Shown here: piece by piece, positions 32,905 through 45,395 of the stretch | How the letters are laid out: each line of letters starts with the position of its first letter | Position numbering within the stretch: position 1 is the stretch's first letter | Assembly (NCBI GenBank): GCA_033032865.1 | Contig: JAWHQI010000276.1 | Coordinates: forward strand, 1,860,001-1,924,000 | DNA: 64,000 nucleotides | From: Dactylorhiza incarnata | Lineage: Eukaryota > Streptophyta > Magnoliopsida > Asparagales > Orchidaceae | Reading direction: 5' to 3' | Notes under the pieces: model-generated | The model's database searches: none | What the model was told of the DNA's origin: nothing | What the model saw: the letters and a program-made list of their open reading frames with translations, nothing else | Position numbers and translations under genes: made by a program

Positions 32905-35900
32905 CCTTCACCGCTTCACACCTCTGCGGGTCGCAAATCTCCGTTTCCCTCATTGCGCATAGCTATTGCTTAGGTCAACCACACTCTCAACACAGAACCA
33001 CAATCTCTCAAGCGGAAAGAAAAGAACAAAAGAGGTTAGGCCTCCTAAGCATCTCAAATGAACATGGATAACACAAAATCACAAAGTTGAACACTTAAGA
33101 GAAACTATGTTCACAACCATCATCAAAAATAGAAGAGACAATCGTTCAACTACCTGATATGCGGAAATATAAGAGGAAATACAAACGGTGCTCGAGCCTA
33201 CTCCGTGAATGCGGAGGAATACTCCTTTGTAGCTCTGATCGTCGGCTATCGTCTGGGGTCCTCGAAGTTGTCACTCCCTCTATCCAGTCTTATCAATGGA
33301 ATGCACCGTCCACGTCTCTACCTAAATATCCTAGCATGCATAGAGGAAATGGAAGCTTTTTCATCACTTGGATGCTAATGGATGATGGAGAGAGCTTAAG
33401 AGATGATACCTAACCCTTGGAGGATGAAAAATCGCCCTTAAAGCGTTGACTACGGAACTGTTTTGGAGGGAAAATTGCAGATTCTGTCATTCCCGTCAAA
33501 TCCTGTATTTATAGGCAGCAAAAATATAGAACGCGCACGAGTAGACGCACAACCCCTGGTCGTGCGAGGTGGAAATTCCTCTACTCGTGCGCCAAGGAAC
33601 CTGTAACAAAATTGTCAGAAAGATAAGAGCGCACGAGTAGGTTCCCGACCACTAGTCGTGCGAGGATAAAAGTCCTCTACTCATGCGCGAAGAATCTGAC
33701 ATCATCAAGAACTAGTGGAAGGCAAAATTATCGAGAAGATTTTTAAGACACAACCATTGGTCGTGCGCGAAGAAATCTTATACTCGTTGTCAAAGAAGGG
33801 CTAGTACTCGTGCGATCGCCGATAGAATTGCGACCAAATAGCGTGCACAACCACTAGTCATGCACGAAGGGTCCACTGATAGTGCGTGAAGAAAAATGCA
33901 TGATTAGTGGCCAACAATGCGAAATGGGGCCAAAAACAACCCGGAAATTCAACGCAAGTCTTTACCTGCATGAAAAGCAGCCATACCCACTAGAATGCAC
34001 AAAGATAGCCACATTTCATGCAATAAAAATATTTATTGACACAAATCCAGGAAGGGAATTCTTGAAATAAACACAAACATGGTCAAATTTGCCGAAACTC
34101 GCTCAAATGGTCGAAAGTAAGAATAAGAAATATTTGTGTAATTGAACTACATAAAATAAAAGTGAAATCTCGTGAAAACCAACATAAAATAGAGCATAAA
34201 AAACTATGTAAAGTACGCTCATCAAATACACCCAAACTTGAATTATTGCTCGTCTCGAACAATTTAACCACCTAAGGAGAGTACGTTAAACTAATTACAA
34301 ATTGAAAATCAAAACTGGAATGCGAACCAAGAAGTCTCGTGCCCATGGAAGATAAAAGTATACTAGTAAAATTCTCTAAACCTAAAACCAAACACAATGC
34401 AACAAAACAAACTATTCTGCTGATATATCCACTCTTATTCAAAAGAACTAAGTGATCTGTCATATGCATCGTGTAGGAGAAAGTAATGACGATGTGCGTT
34501 GTGTTATAGACTCAAAATTACTAGGGTGGCCTCCAATGACATCCATCAATAATGGTGGCCATAGGCTCACCTAGTCACACCTTCTCCATTGTATTCAACA
34601 CTAACTAACTCTAAGGATCTTTAGGACATAAGTAGGAGAATTATTTGGCTTAGGCTTAAGGTATGGTTTTCAAATAGGGAGAGATTGCCTAAATCACACT
34701 TAAGCGAAAAGATGTGAGCTCGCAAATCGGAGATAAACTGTGGCATACAAAGTTGGGTGAGTGACACCCCAATACGTTGCTTTTAATGTAAGGGCTACTC
34801 ACCACTTGTCAATCACCTAAATAAAGAATATTTTTCTTGTTCTTTTCTTTTTATTCACTTTTTTTTACAAAACATTTTAGCAGCACAATGTTTTCAACTT
34901 TTTCTTTTCTCATAATCGATTGTTAAAAACACACCCAAATGATATAATCAATTTTCACCGACTAACGGAATTAGAATCGCCACCGAAATTAGCAAAAGCT
35001 CATGCTAAGCATGATGGGGATTTTGGCAATTTGGCCTTGATGTTAGTGAGGTGAAGGTGATCAAAAGAGAGGTGTAGACTCAATTTTCGCTTTCAACGGT
35101 AGTGAAAATTAGGTTGGATATGAAGGATCAAATTATACAAGTAAAGGCCTAAGTAATATACTTAAAGTTAATTAGTGCTAAGTGCACATGCTTCAAAGGT
35201 TGCTAGGGGCGAGTTCTAGACACTGAGAAAGGACACCCTCTCTTCGTGAGTCTATAATACGACACTAACGGCACTACACACAACTCTACACTAGTGTCGG
35301 ACTCGATCATGTTCTAATGAAGAGTGGATATAAAAGCCAACAATAGTAAGTAAAATTACATTGTATTTAACCTAAGCAAGTGATTAACTCTAAATCAATT
35401 TCTATCCGAGAGTATGGGCACTGAACTAGGAGCATTACATTAGTCTACGGTTCACTACCCGATTTTGATTTTTGCAATTATAAATTAGTATAACCTACAC
35501 TCCTAAGAAATTTGAGGTAAACGAGACTAACAAAAATTTAAGCTGAACCTAAGTGGGTGCGGTGAATATGATACTTAGAGCAATAAGAAATGGGATTTTT
35601 TGAAAATTTTTGGAGGAAAATAGTTTTTAAAGGAAAAGTGATGTTAACCGAAAGCGTGAAGCGAGTGCTTAGACTTGTGGGAACGAAACTACCCCCCCCC
35701 CCCCCCCCAGACTTAAACGGAGCATTGCCCTCAATGCGAGAAAATCAGGTAATTGAAAGAGAGGCAAGCTAGAAAATGAAAAAAAGGAGGAAGGGATTCG
35801 TTACCCATGCCCGAGAATGTGGCATTCCGGAAGACGCCAAGTCTAAATTTTGCTCAAATTGTTGCTCCCAGTTTCGGTTTGGTGAAGTGTACGGCCTATA

Positions 35901-36070
35901 ATCTGGATCCTGCAGAGATTATAAGAAATGCCATGAAACAATAATACAAATCTAAATAAATAAGCACAGTACTAATGGCATATCTAAAACAAACCCAAAT
36001 AACACAGTAATGCAATTTTCCAACACAAAAGACAATTTACACAAAGCTAACACAATACGGCCAAAAAAAG
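32905..36070 (-). other. Region J: non-coding, probably part of an old LTR element
   Basis: No gene recognised. A TATA-like TATAAATA on the minus strand (33506-33513) is preceded, in that direction, by CpG-rich inverted repeats (33533-33870, core GCGCACGAGTAG and its complement). This is the same layout as the LTR promoters here. Two stretches, 'acccaaacttgaattattgctcgtc' (split in my reading near 34232) and 'cagacttaaacggagcattg' (35708-35727) after a run of 17 C's, recall the non-coding part of plant Ty3/gypsy Tat/Athila elements; that is from memory. No second LTR or TSD was found. Confidence 0.4.
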
Positions 36071-37679
36071 TGTTGGGAAAAATACCCTTTGATTTATTAC
36101 ACTAATTATATTCAAGTGATTTCATTATCTAGGATGTATTACCCATGCTGTATAGAATGGGTAATTTGGTAATTAGATGTCTTAGGATGTCACACTCTAA
36201 TTAGGGTGTCAAAGACCAGTTGAAATAGAGTCTAAAATTTAGTTCAGTTAAACCTGCGTCAAATAGGAGTTGACGCAGCTTCGTCTGCAAGTCAAAGTAA
36301 CTTAGAGTAGAAGTAACATTAACTCAGACTGAAGTTCATCTATAAGTTGAAGTAGACGCATTGTCGAGATGTACTCAATGCAGAAAACAGAGTCAGTTGA
36401 TGCAGTATTTGACATCAATGCAACTTGCACTTATAATCAACGCAGAAGGAAGAAGCTCTGAGTTCAGGATTCCATCTCGATGAATACGTCGATATTTATT
36501 CAACGCAATGTCGACTGCAGAGATCATTTCTAATCTAAGTAGGATTTCAACGCAGCTTCCAATTGTAATCAGAGGTGCGTCGATATGAAGGGAAATGTAT
36601 TCGACGCTACGTCGAATACAGATAGAATTTGAAATTCTCCTTTATTATTTTCTAATGATGTTTTAGAGGATATTCATGGAATAGTTTGGATCTCTAATGG
36701 GTCGATTATATCCAAGATTGTAAAGGACTACAGAGAGACAATAATGATATTTCTGGAAGGTATTCAAAATGGGTTTAACGAGTCATCAAAATAGAAAGAA
36801 GATATTATTATTTCCTGGACATTCCAACTAAGGATAAAATAGAATTGGAAAGTGATTCAAGCATTATTTGACAGCAGAATAATTTTACTGAAGAAGATTA
36901 AGAACAATTGATAAATCTTCTATTCTTCTTCTTCTTCCTCCTCAATCCTTCTCTGAGACTATACACAGCAAAATACATCTCTGATTAGCAGCAAGGCTTC
37001 TTCTCTCTGTTGCAACAAAGTGAATGACTAGACTAAGCATAAAAATCATTTTCTTCTTCTTCTTCTTAAAAAGGATTAATCATCTACAAGATCCAGTCCA
37101 CTAACAGTGCCAAGAATCTTCTGAGAAATCTGCTGAAAGAGGATTCAAATCAGAAGACTTACTTATTCTTCTAATCCTTTCTTACTATTTATTTCTTATT
37201 TTAAATTGAGTAAAGAGTTTTTAGAATCCTTCTCCAAATGATTCAGTGGTTCAAGATATCCTTATCAAAAGATCTAGATTGGTTCTAAGATTTCCCTACC
37301 AAAAGACTCAACGGTTCTAAGAGTCTCCTAATCAAAAGACTTAGTTGTTGGTTCTAAGAGTCTCCTTATCAAAGACTCAGTGGTTCTAAGAGTCTCCTTA
37401 TCAAAAGACTCATGCACTATATAATGTATTCCTACCAGGGTGGTATAAGAATGGGTATACCAATATTTTGGGGAACCATTATAGCTCTTATCTCTTTGTG
37501 CTATGAATTTTTGTACTGTCCACTTGTTTTATTTCTTAAACTTATGTTTATTTTATTTTGGACCCGTAATCTGAATGCATAATTTTTATATTAATTTATT
37601 GTTGTGCAATATTTGAAGAAAATTTTTTAAAACCCTATTCACCTCAACTCTAGAGAATACTCAGATGACTCACTGTGCA
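36071..37679 (+). repeat. 5' LTR of element G
   Basis: About 1.6 kb, TGTTGGGAAAAATACCC to CACTGTGCA. U3 carries 'gacgca' and 'cgtcga' words (36250-36620). Further on, four repeats of a 'ggttctaagag-tctcc-ttatcaaaagactca' unit occur at 37230-37410. The first 430 bp match 49983-50410. The 3' boundary is inferred from the 8-bp distance to the PBS. Confidence 0.75.
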
Positions 37680-37687
37680 CTTTTAAT

Positions 37688-37699
37688 TGGTATCAGAGG
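37688..37699 (+). other. Primer-binding site of element G
   Basis: TGGTATCAGAGG after the LTR end and TTTTAAT spacer; initiator Met-tRNA type. Confidence 0.8.
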
Positions 37700-37782
37700 A
37701 AGATTGATCATATAAAGGCTAACACCTTGATTTAAAGATTCTCTCATTGTTAAATTTTATATTTTAAAATCTCTTTCACAAA

Positions 37783-39603
37783 ATGAGTTCTAAGGACTAT
37801 ACATCCCTAAGATCACCAGTGTGTAACCGGAATAAGTTTACACTTTGGAAGGCCAGAATAAATTTATATATGAACTGTATTGATGAATACATTTTTGATG
37901 TCATTATCTCAGGTCCTCCTACACCAGTCAGAAAAGATGCCAGTGGATCTGTGACACAACAAATTATGCCTAGATTTGAACGAACGGACGCTAAAAAGAA
38001 GTATATGGCATGTGATGCCAAGGCTATGAACATTCTGGTCTCCACCATGTCAGATGAGATCTTCCAAAAAATGGCTGACTGCACCTCAGCTAAAGAGATC
38101 TGGGAATCTCTTTCCAGATTAGTAGAAGGTAGCTCTGATGAAAGAAAGGATAGGAAGTCCCTTCTCATATCCTAATATGAGAACTTTCAAAATAATGCTG
38201 AAGAAAATGTGGCTGAAATGTATGATAGGTTCAGTATGATCATAAATGAGCTCAATGGATTAGACAAAGAGATATGATTGATAGAGATCAATGACAAACT
38301 CCTTATGTTCTTCCCATGTACTTGGGTTCAAGGATCTGGGCCATTAGAGAGTCCAGATGCCACAGAGATCTCAACAATTGCTCTACTTGGCAAGCTCAAA
38401 TCCTACGAGCTACTTCTAAAAAGTAGAGCTGAGACTGAAGCCAAAGAAAAGGTCTCAACTCCTAAAGAGAGGACAATAACATTGAAGGCAGCTGGAGGAG
38501 AGCCTTCCACCTCTGAAAAAATAGATATTCAGTCTCTTAGCCAGAAGGTTTAAAAAAGAAATCCAGGTTTGATAAGACTCCAAAATAGGAGATTATCTTC
38601 TTTGTATGCTGAAAGCCAAGGCACATTGCCCCTGAATGTCCTGAAGAATAAAAGGACGAAAGCAGCAATAAGAAGGAGCACAAGAAGAAGTCCTTCAGAA
38701 AGAAGAATAAGAAGAAGGGAAGAGGTTTCATAGCTGAGACCTAGGGTGACAGTGATGAGGAAAGTGTTGCTAAAGAAGCATGTCTGATGACTTTAGAAGT
38801 CTCAACTGAAGAAGATCAGATATCATTATATGAAGAATTTGATTTCTCTTCAGATGATTTTAAAATGTGCTTCAAAGAATTCTGTCAAGACTATATTAAT
38901 CTTCAAAAAGAAATTAAAAATGTTAAGGAAGAACTAGAAGAACTAAAGAAGGAAAACCTATACTCTGTTAATTAAGACTTGAGAAATCAAATATATAAAA
39001 AGGTAATAGAAATAAGTGATTTAACAACTGAAAATACAACTATAAAAGAAGATATTACAAAGGCAAAAGCCTTTGAAGACTTACTCAATGGAAGGAGTCA
39101 AAAGCTCAAGGATATTGCATAAAATCTCTCTAAGAGACCAAAATATTTTGGTCTAGGAGCAGAATCATCCACTAGAATTATAAGTTCCAGCAAACCAGCC
39201 AAGAAATATCCTATAATCTTGGTTAGACCTAGTGATTATCAAGTAAATGAAATCAGCCAAATGTGTGAAGAACTAGAAAACTATCTTGATAAAATTACTG
39301 TTATAAATATAATGAATTCTAATAATGAGAAGAAAACTCAAGGCAAGAATAGTTCAGAGAAACTAACAAACTACAATCAAAAGGCTAGAATCAAAAGAAA
39401 AATTATTAGGCATTCTACAGATCTATTGTAGAAGGAAAAATTCTATGCAAACATCAAATATCCAGATAATAAGTATTGGTCCAGTAGATCTATTTTCTAC
39501 CATCCAAAAGGATATTATGAAACAACTAACTTATTTCTTCATGTCATCTTATAATGTTAAATGCAAAGGGCCTAAGGTAACTTGGGTACCCTCTAATGTT
39601 TGA
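37783..39603 (+). pseudogene. gag of element G, decayed
   Basis: Starts MSSKDYTSLRSPVCNRNKF with TLWKARINLYM, AKAMNILVSTM, EIWESLSRLVEG, then TAA at about 38173, then ENVAEMYDRFSMIINELNG in frame, further stops, an acidic and Lys-rich region, a coiled-coil segment and the end GPKVTWVP before TGA at 39601. Unlike C, E and I, the central Gag block is present. The knuckle is not clearly recognisable (a trace near 38600). The N-terminus is close to that of I, so G and I are related. Confidence 0.8.
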
Positions 39604-40300
39604 ACTACAAGTGCAGGAAAGCTTAGAGTCCCATCCTCAGAAAGAATGCAGGGAAAGGGAAAACTAACCCCTGGACATGCAACTTAAAATAATCAAAGGG
39701 AGTGACTCTTTCTCTAAAAAGACTTGGTGTAACATTCTAATTCACACATATAATCTAATAAATGCTAAACTCAATAAACACTATTGTTAGGATAAACAAC
39801 ATAAATTTATTGAAGAAATGCAACTGTAGATTCATAATTGCGTTGAATAAAATTCGACGCACCATTGAGTTCTACTCAACACCAATTTCGAGAGCCACCT
39901 GGAATAGATAATTCGAATAGCATTCGACGTAGCACCGATTACATATCAAGGTATGCGCCGATTTAATAATTTATGCACAAATTCGAAGTCACGTCAATTA
40001 CAAAATGACGCAACGTCGACAAGTCAAGCACGCACAATTTTTCTTCAAGAAGCTACTTCGACATGTTTTGGCGCACAGAATTTACTTCTTTTCGACGTTG
40101 CTTCGAATACAAGCCTAAGTTGTGACTAATCATCTTCTTTTAAGCAACTTAAATGTTAGATTATACTATGCTTTTGAATTATCTCTCTCTTGCTCTCATG
40201 CTTTTTAGTTCTCTAGCTCTCTTGTGTTCTTGCTCTCGCTTCTCTCTCTCTCTCTCTCTCAATCTTGTCTTCTCTTTGCAGGTACTAAAGTAAGGATTCG
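39604..40300 (+). promoter_or_regulatory. CpG-rich cassette and leader before the G accessory gene
   Basis: 39830-40115 is rich in TTCGACG, GACGCA and CGTCGAC words also found in the G LTR U3. It is followed by a (TC)n tract (40234-40261) and TTCTCTTTGCAG|GTACTAAAG just before the ATG at 40301, a good 3' splice site. I infer an internal promoter or a retroviral-style spliced transcript; the donor site is not identified. Confidence 0.45.
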
Positions 40301-40851
40301 ATGGCACCTACAAAAGATAATTCTGGCTTTGATGTTGATAACACATCATTCAATGCTGCATCAGACAATTTCAAGGCCATTCTCGGGTTGTTTCAAACTG
40401 CAGGGTTGACAAAGTTAAATTCGATAAGGTGCAAGATATATGATTTCAAACTAACCGAACTTAAAGATATTATCCATATTGGAGATGATGGATACATATC
40501 CATGAATGAATCTTGGGAAATGATATCGACATCACAATGGAGTTGGCGAGTCACACCTTTGATTTACCAGAAGGTGGTGAGTCGGATGAATTAACAGCAA
40601 CAGAGACCAGCAGTGCCCTACAAATAATGATGTTCCATAAAGAGAAGGCAATCAATTTAAAGAAGAATGATGAGTCAGAGGAACACTAATTCTTGGCTGA
40701 TATCATAGGAAAAGTCTTGCTATGCAAGATCTCTGCACATTATTCTATTCTTAAACAACAATTACAAATCATGCAAGTTTTGGTTTTGAACAAGAGAATA
40801 AATTGGGGAAGGTGCCTCCTAAAGATGATTGGGCACAAATATGCTCATAAG
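40301..40851 (+). pseudogene. Accessory gene of element G, first part
   Basis: An open frame of 97 codons from MAPTKDNSGFDVDNTS, ending at TAA (40592); beyond it LADIIGKVLLCKISAHYSILKQQ and INWGRCL continue the protein with breaks up to the F insertion. It is neither gag nor pol. The general design (folded N-terminal domain, then Pro-rich and coiled-coil C-terminus across the F insertion) resembles the antisense protein of B and occupies the env-like position, but I cannot show homology. Function unknown. Confidence 0.5.
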
Positions 40852-42005
40852 TGTTGGAACATGGTCTTCCGCATCTCCTAGGTTTGAGAATAACAAATCC
40901 TATGTGTATTTGATCTTGTGTGTTTAAGTGTGCAGGATAACAAAGTCCACATGACTCAAGGATTACATAAGAAGGTTGCCCCCAAAGTTGAGCCATCAAA
41001 TCAAAGACTCGTACTAGCGCCGGCGGTAGCACCTAGCGCCTGGCGCTAGCTTTCGCTCGACGAACTGTAAGCGACGCTCGATGAAATGCTCATCACTGCA
41101 TTCGACAAAAATTCGCTCGACGAAATGCTCATCACTGCGTTCGACGAAAATTCGATCGACGAAAAGATTGCTTAAGCGCAAATTCTGGGAGTACTTATAG
41201 AAGGAGATAGCGCCTGGCGGTATCCGATAGCGCAGGCGATAGCGCAGAGCACAGTAGGCAAGAGAGAAATGTTTCCTCGGATTAAAGATTCTGCCGCGCA
41301 GAATATGTCCTAAAATGGGATAGCGCCGGCGGTACCACTAGCGCAGGCGCTAGCGATGTGCTAGAATTCCAGAGGCTACCTTGGCCGAAAGTTGATGTCC
41401 TACCAAAGTTCTGCAAACTTCTGAAGGAGAATCTCATCACACCGGATCCAAACGAAGTCCGCTTTTACAACGCTTATTCAACAGCGGATCTTCGTCTCCA
41501 ACTTCAGAAGTTCATCAAGAGGGAGTTTTTAATTATTTTCATTTCTTATTTCTTGTAAACGGTTAGTGAAATCGCCTCGTGTTTGCGACTAGGTATGGGT
41601 AGGACTTAGGGCGGAAACTTGCCTCGTGTTGGCGACTAGATCTAGGCTAGGTCTAGGGGGTGCTCGAGGCCATATCCGGGGAAGGGTTGGCTAGAGCGGC
41701 TTGAGGACGAATCCAGGGAGGATAGGCTAGGGCCACCGGTTTGTGGGGATGCGAGTCGGGATAGAAAACAAAATGAGTCTACTATTCATCGCTACCGATT
41801 TCTAGCGTTATAGAAATCAACTTTTGTAAAACCTTATTTGATATTATTAAATCATGTCTCTACTTTATTTCAATTGTTTTACTTGACTTCTTATTGTCTT
41901 AATCTCGCATTATTTCAAAGCTTTTCAAAATATAATATAAGTTTTTGAAAACCCTTATTCACCCCCCCCCCCCACCCCCCTCTAAGGGCACCTACTGATC
42001 CAACA
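40852..42005 (+). repeat. 5' LTR of element F
   Basis: 1,154 bp. Compared with the 3' LTR it has one extra copy of a roughly 40-bp 'ctcgacgaaatgctcatcac' unit (41060-41150). It lacks about 60 bp holding the TATA box, going from GCGCTAGCGATGTG straight to CTAGAATTCCAG (41349-41367). TAGCGC inverted repeats flank the gap. An interrupted C-run lies at about 41961-41980. Confidence 0.92.
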
Positions 42006-42007
42006 AG

Positions 42008-42019
42008 TGGTATCAGAGC
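42008..42019 (+). other. Primer-binding site of element F
   Basis: TGGTATCAGAGC, 2 bp after the 5' LTR; initiator Met-tRNA type. Confidence 0.9.
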
Positions 42020-42053
42020 GATTTTATTCCAATCAGCTTAACAACCGGGAATA

Positions 42054-43066
42054 ATGGCGTCTCATGATCTCGCTTTTCCGGAGGGTCAAGGGGTTAGTCG
42101 ACCACCTCTCTTTACTGGGTCAGATTGATGTGTTTTCTTATGACCATGGATGTAGAAGTATAGAACATGATAGAAGTTCGGTACTCTCCTCCTACAACTG
42201 TAGTGGGAGAGGCGACATTACTAAAACCTAAAGATAAATGGGATGATAACGATAAACTAAGGTGTAAAAATAATGCTAAAGCAATGAACGCTTTATATTG
42301 CGCTTTAAATAGGACTGAGTTTAATAGAATTTCTGCATGCATAACTGCTTTTGATATTTGGAATCAATTGGAAGTTACTCATGAAGGTACATCGCAGGTG
42401 AAAGATGCAAAGCTATTCCAACTTGAATCTGAATATGAAAAATTCAGGATGGATACCGAAGAGGACATCAACTCGATGAACACTCGCTTCACCAAGATCG
42501 TCAACGCTTCAAAGGCACTTGGAAAGACCTACTCAGACGGGGACTTGGTGAGGAAAATTCTTCGCTCCTTACCTCCAAGGTTCAATCCAAAGGTGACAGC
42601 CATCTCGGAGTCGCACAACTTAAGAACGCTCCAGATCGAGAACCTTATTGGGAATCTCAAAACCCATGAGGTAGAACTCCAGATTCAACATGATGAATAC
42701 AACAAAAAGCCAAAGAAAAAGGCGCTAGCACTAAAATCAAAGAAGGAGAGCATCGAAGATGATGATGAAGATGAAGAAGGTCTCCTTATGAAGAACTTCA
42801 GGAAGTTCATCAGGAATCCGGAAAGAAGGAACACATTCCGAAAATACTTCCAAAAGGATACTCGACGAAAGGGATGTTCCTCTTCATCAAGGAAAGAAAA
42901 GGGAAGCGAAGATAAAGAAGAAAGACCACCACCGGAGTGCTACCACTGCAGAAAGATCGGGCACATTCGGAGCCAGCGCCCGAAGTATCAAAAGGAGCAA
43001 AAAGAACAATACAAAGCAAAAATCAAAAAGAACAATACAAACTTATGCTTAATGGCAACAATCTGA
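42054..43066 (+). pseudogene. gag of element F
   Basis: ATG at 42054 gives MASHDLAFPEGQG and PPLFTGSD. A small deletion and frameshift near 42125 and a TAG at about 42160 follow, then a long open stretch from 42167: AKAMNALYCALN, DIWNQLEVTHEGTSQ, LVRKILRSLPPRFNP, NLKTHEVELQ, acidic region, KNFRKFIRNPERRN, knuckle CYHCRKIGHIRSQR, where the last Cys is Arg. It ends NLCLMATI at the deletion junction with pol. The central block missing in C, E and I is present here. Confidence 0.88.
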
Positions 43067-45395
43067 TGCGTTTTGCGAATTCTCAAAATTATGTACTCGT
43101 ATTCAAAATGAACTAGATTTAAAAATAAAATGCATTCGCTCAGATCATGGAGGTGAATTTGAAAATGAAAATTTTAAATCTTTTTATGAAATGTTAGGTA
43201 TTAAGCATGAGTTCTCCGCTCCACGCACACCTCAACAAAATGGTGTTGTTGAACGGAAAAATAGGACAATCCAAGAACTAGCACGCACCATGTTATCTGA
43301 ATATAAATTACCTAAGTCTTTTTGGGCCAAAGCCGTAAGCACATCATGCTATGTAATGAATAGAGTCATGCTTCGCACATCACTAAATCTCACACCGTAT
43401 GAACTATATTATCAAAAGAAACCTAACGTATCATATTTTAAAGTATTTGGATGTAAATGTTTTATTCTTAATACAAAAGATTCTTTAGGAAAATTTGATG
43501 AGAAATGTGATGAAGGAATATTTCTTGGATATTCTTCAACCAGTAAAGCCTATAGAATATTTAACAAAAGATCGAGTAAGGTTGAAGAGTCTATTAATGT
43601 TAAATTTGATGAGTTTATTCCATGTGCAGATAAGCTTCCTACAGGTACAAATGATGAACCTTTTCCATCTTTGGAGCACGACGAAGAGGAACCTTCCAAA
43701 GAAGAGGAGGAGAAGTCCAAGGAAGATGAATATGTACCTCCAAGCATTTTGAACTTCTCAAAAAATCATCCAAAAGAGCTAGTCATTGGGGAACCTTCTA
43801 CTGGGGTAAGAACTCGATCCTCTCTTCATGAAACGTTTTCAAATATTTGCTTTGTTTCCGAAATCGAACCTAAAAACGTTTCCACCGCTTTAAATGACGA
43901 ATTTTGGTTTTTGGCTATGAATGAAGAGTTAGGACAATTTGAAAGAAATAAAGTTTGGAATCTAGTAGATAGACCATCTAATCATCCAATTATCGGCGTA
44001 AAATGGATCTTTAAAAATAAATTAGATGGTGAATCTAGGATTATAAGAAATAAAGCACGCTTAGTTGCTCGAGGCTATTCTCAAATCGAGGGGGTAGATT
44101 TTGAAGAAACTTTTGCACCCGTTGCTCGCTTAGAATTTATACGAATATTTTTGGCATTTGCGAGTCTTAAAAGAATAAAATTATTTCCAATGGATGTCAA
44201 AAGTGCCTTTTTAAATGGGTATATAAAAGAAGAAGTTTATGTAGAACAACCCCCCGGTTTCATAAATGAAAAATTTCCTAATCATGTTTACAAATTAGAA
44301 AAAGCGCTTTATGGTTTAAAACAAGCGCCCCGTGCATGGTATGATCGACTTACATCATTTTTGTTAAAGCACGGTTACGTTATGGGAAGTGCCGACAACA
44401 CACTCTTCATTAAGCATAATAATAACGATCTAATTATTTTACAAATATATGTTGATGATATCATTTTTGGAGCCACTAATGAAGAGTTGTGTAATGAAGT
44501 AGTCTTAGTAATGAAAAATGAATTTGAAATGAGTCTTGTAGGAGAACTATCATATTTTCTTGGTTTTCAAATCTCACAACGAACAGATGGTATCTTTATT
44601 TTCCAAACAAAATATGTTCACGATATGCTTAAACGATTTGGATTTGAAAATCTTAAACAAGCTTCTACTCCTATGAGTGCTTCTTTAAAACTAGGAAAAG
44701 ATGAATCCGGAATTTCCATTGATCAAACGTTATATAGAGGAATGATAGGATCTCTTCTTTACTTAAGTGCATCTAGACCAGATATAATGTTTGTCATATG
44801 TTTATGTTCTCGCTTTCAAGCCAATCCAAAAGAATCTCATTTAAAAGCGGTAAAACGTATTTTTCGTTATCTATTAGGGTCATCTAAATTAGGATTATGG
44901 TACCCACACAATGATTCATTCACACTCCACGACTATTCTGATTCAGACTACGCCGGTTGTTCACTAGATCGAAAAAGCACTAGCAGTACTTGTCACTTTT
45001 TAGGACCCACTTTAGTAGCTTGGTCTAGTAGGAAACAATCTTCGGTTGTACTCTCCACCACGGAGGCCGAATATATCGCACTTGGTAGTTGTTGTGCACA
45101 AGCGTTATGGATGAGCCAAACACTAGAGGATTTTGGATTTCATCTCAAAAACATTGATCTTAAATATGATAACAAAAGTACAATAGACCTCATATATAAT
45201 CCCGTACACCACTCTAGATCCAAACACATCGATGTTCGTTATCATTTCATTAGGGATCACATTAAGAAAGAGCATGTAAAAGTAAGTTTCATTGGCACAG
45301 ACTCTCAACTCGCTGACATACTTACTAAACCTCTTCCTGATGCAAGATTTCGATTATTACGACTTGAGTTAGGTGTCCTAGATCTTTCGAGTTAA
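43053..45395 (+). pseudogene. pol of element F, from mid-integrase to RNase H
   Basis: An uninterrupted frame of about 780 codons; the ATG at 43191 is only its first Met. It begins in integrase at SDAF and IRSDHGGEF, then [11 protein letters not shown], acidic linker, reverse transcriptase ([52 protein letters not shown]) and RNase H ([41 protein letters not shown]), ending at 45395. Protease, zinc-binding and first catalytic part of integrase are deleted. Transcriptase and RNase H motifs look intact, unlike in B and D1. Confidence 0.9.
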
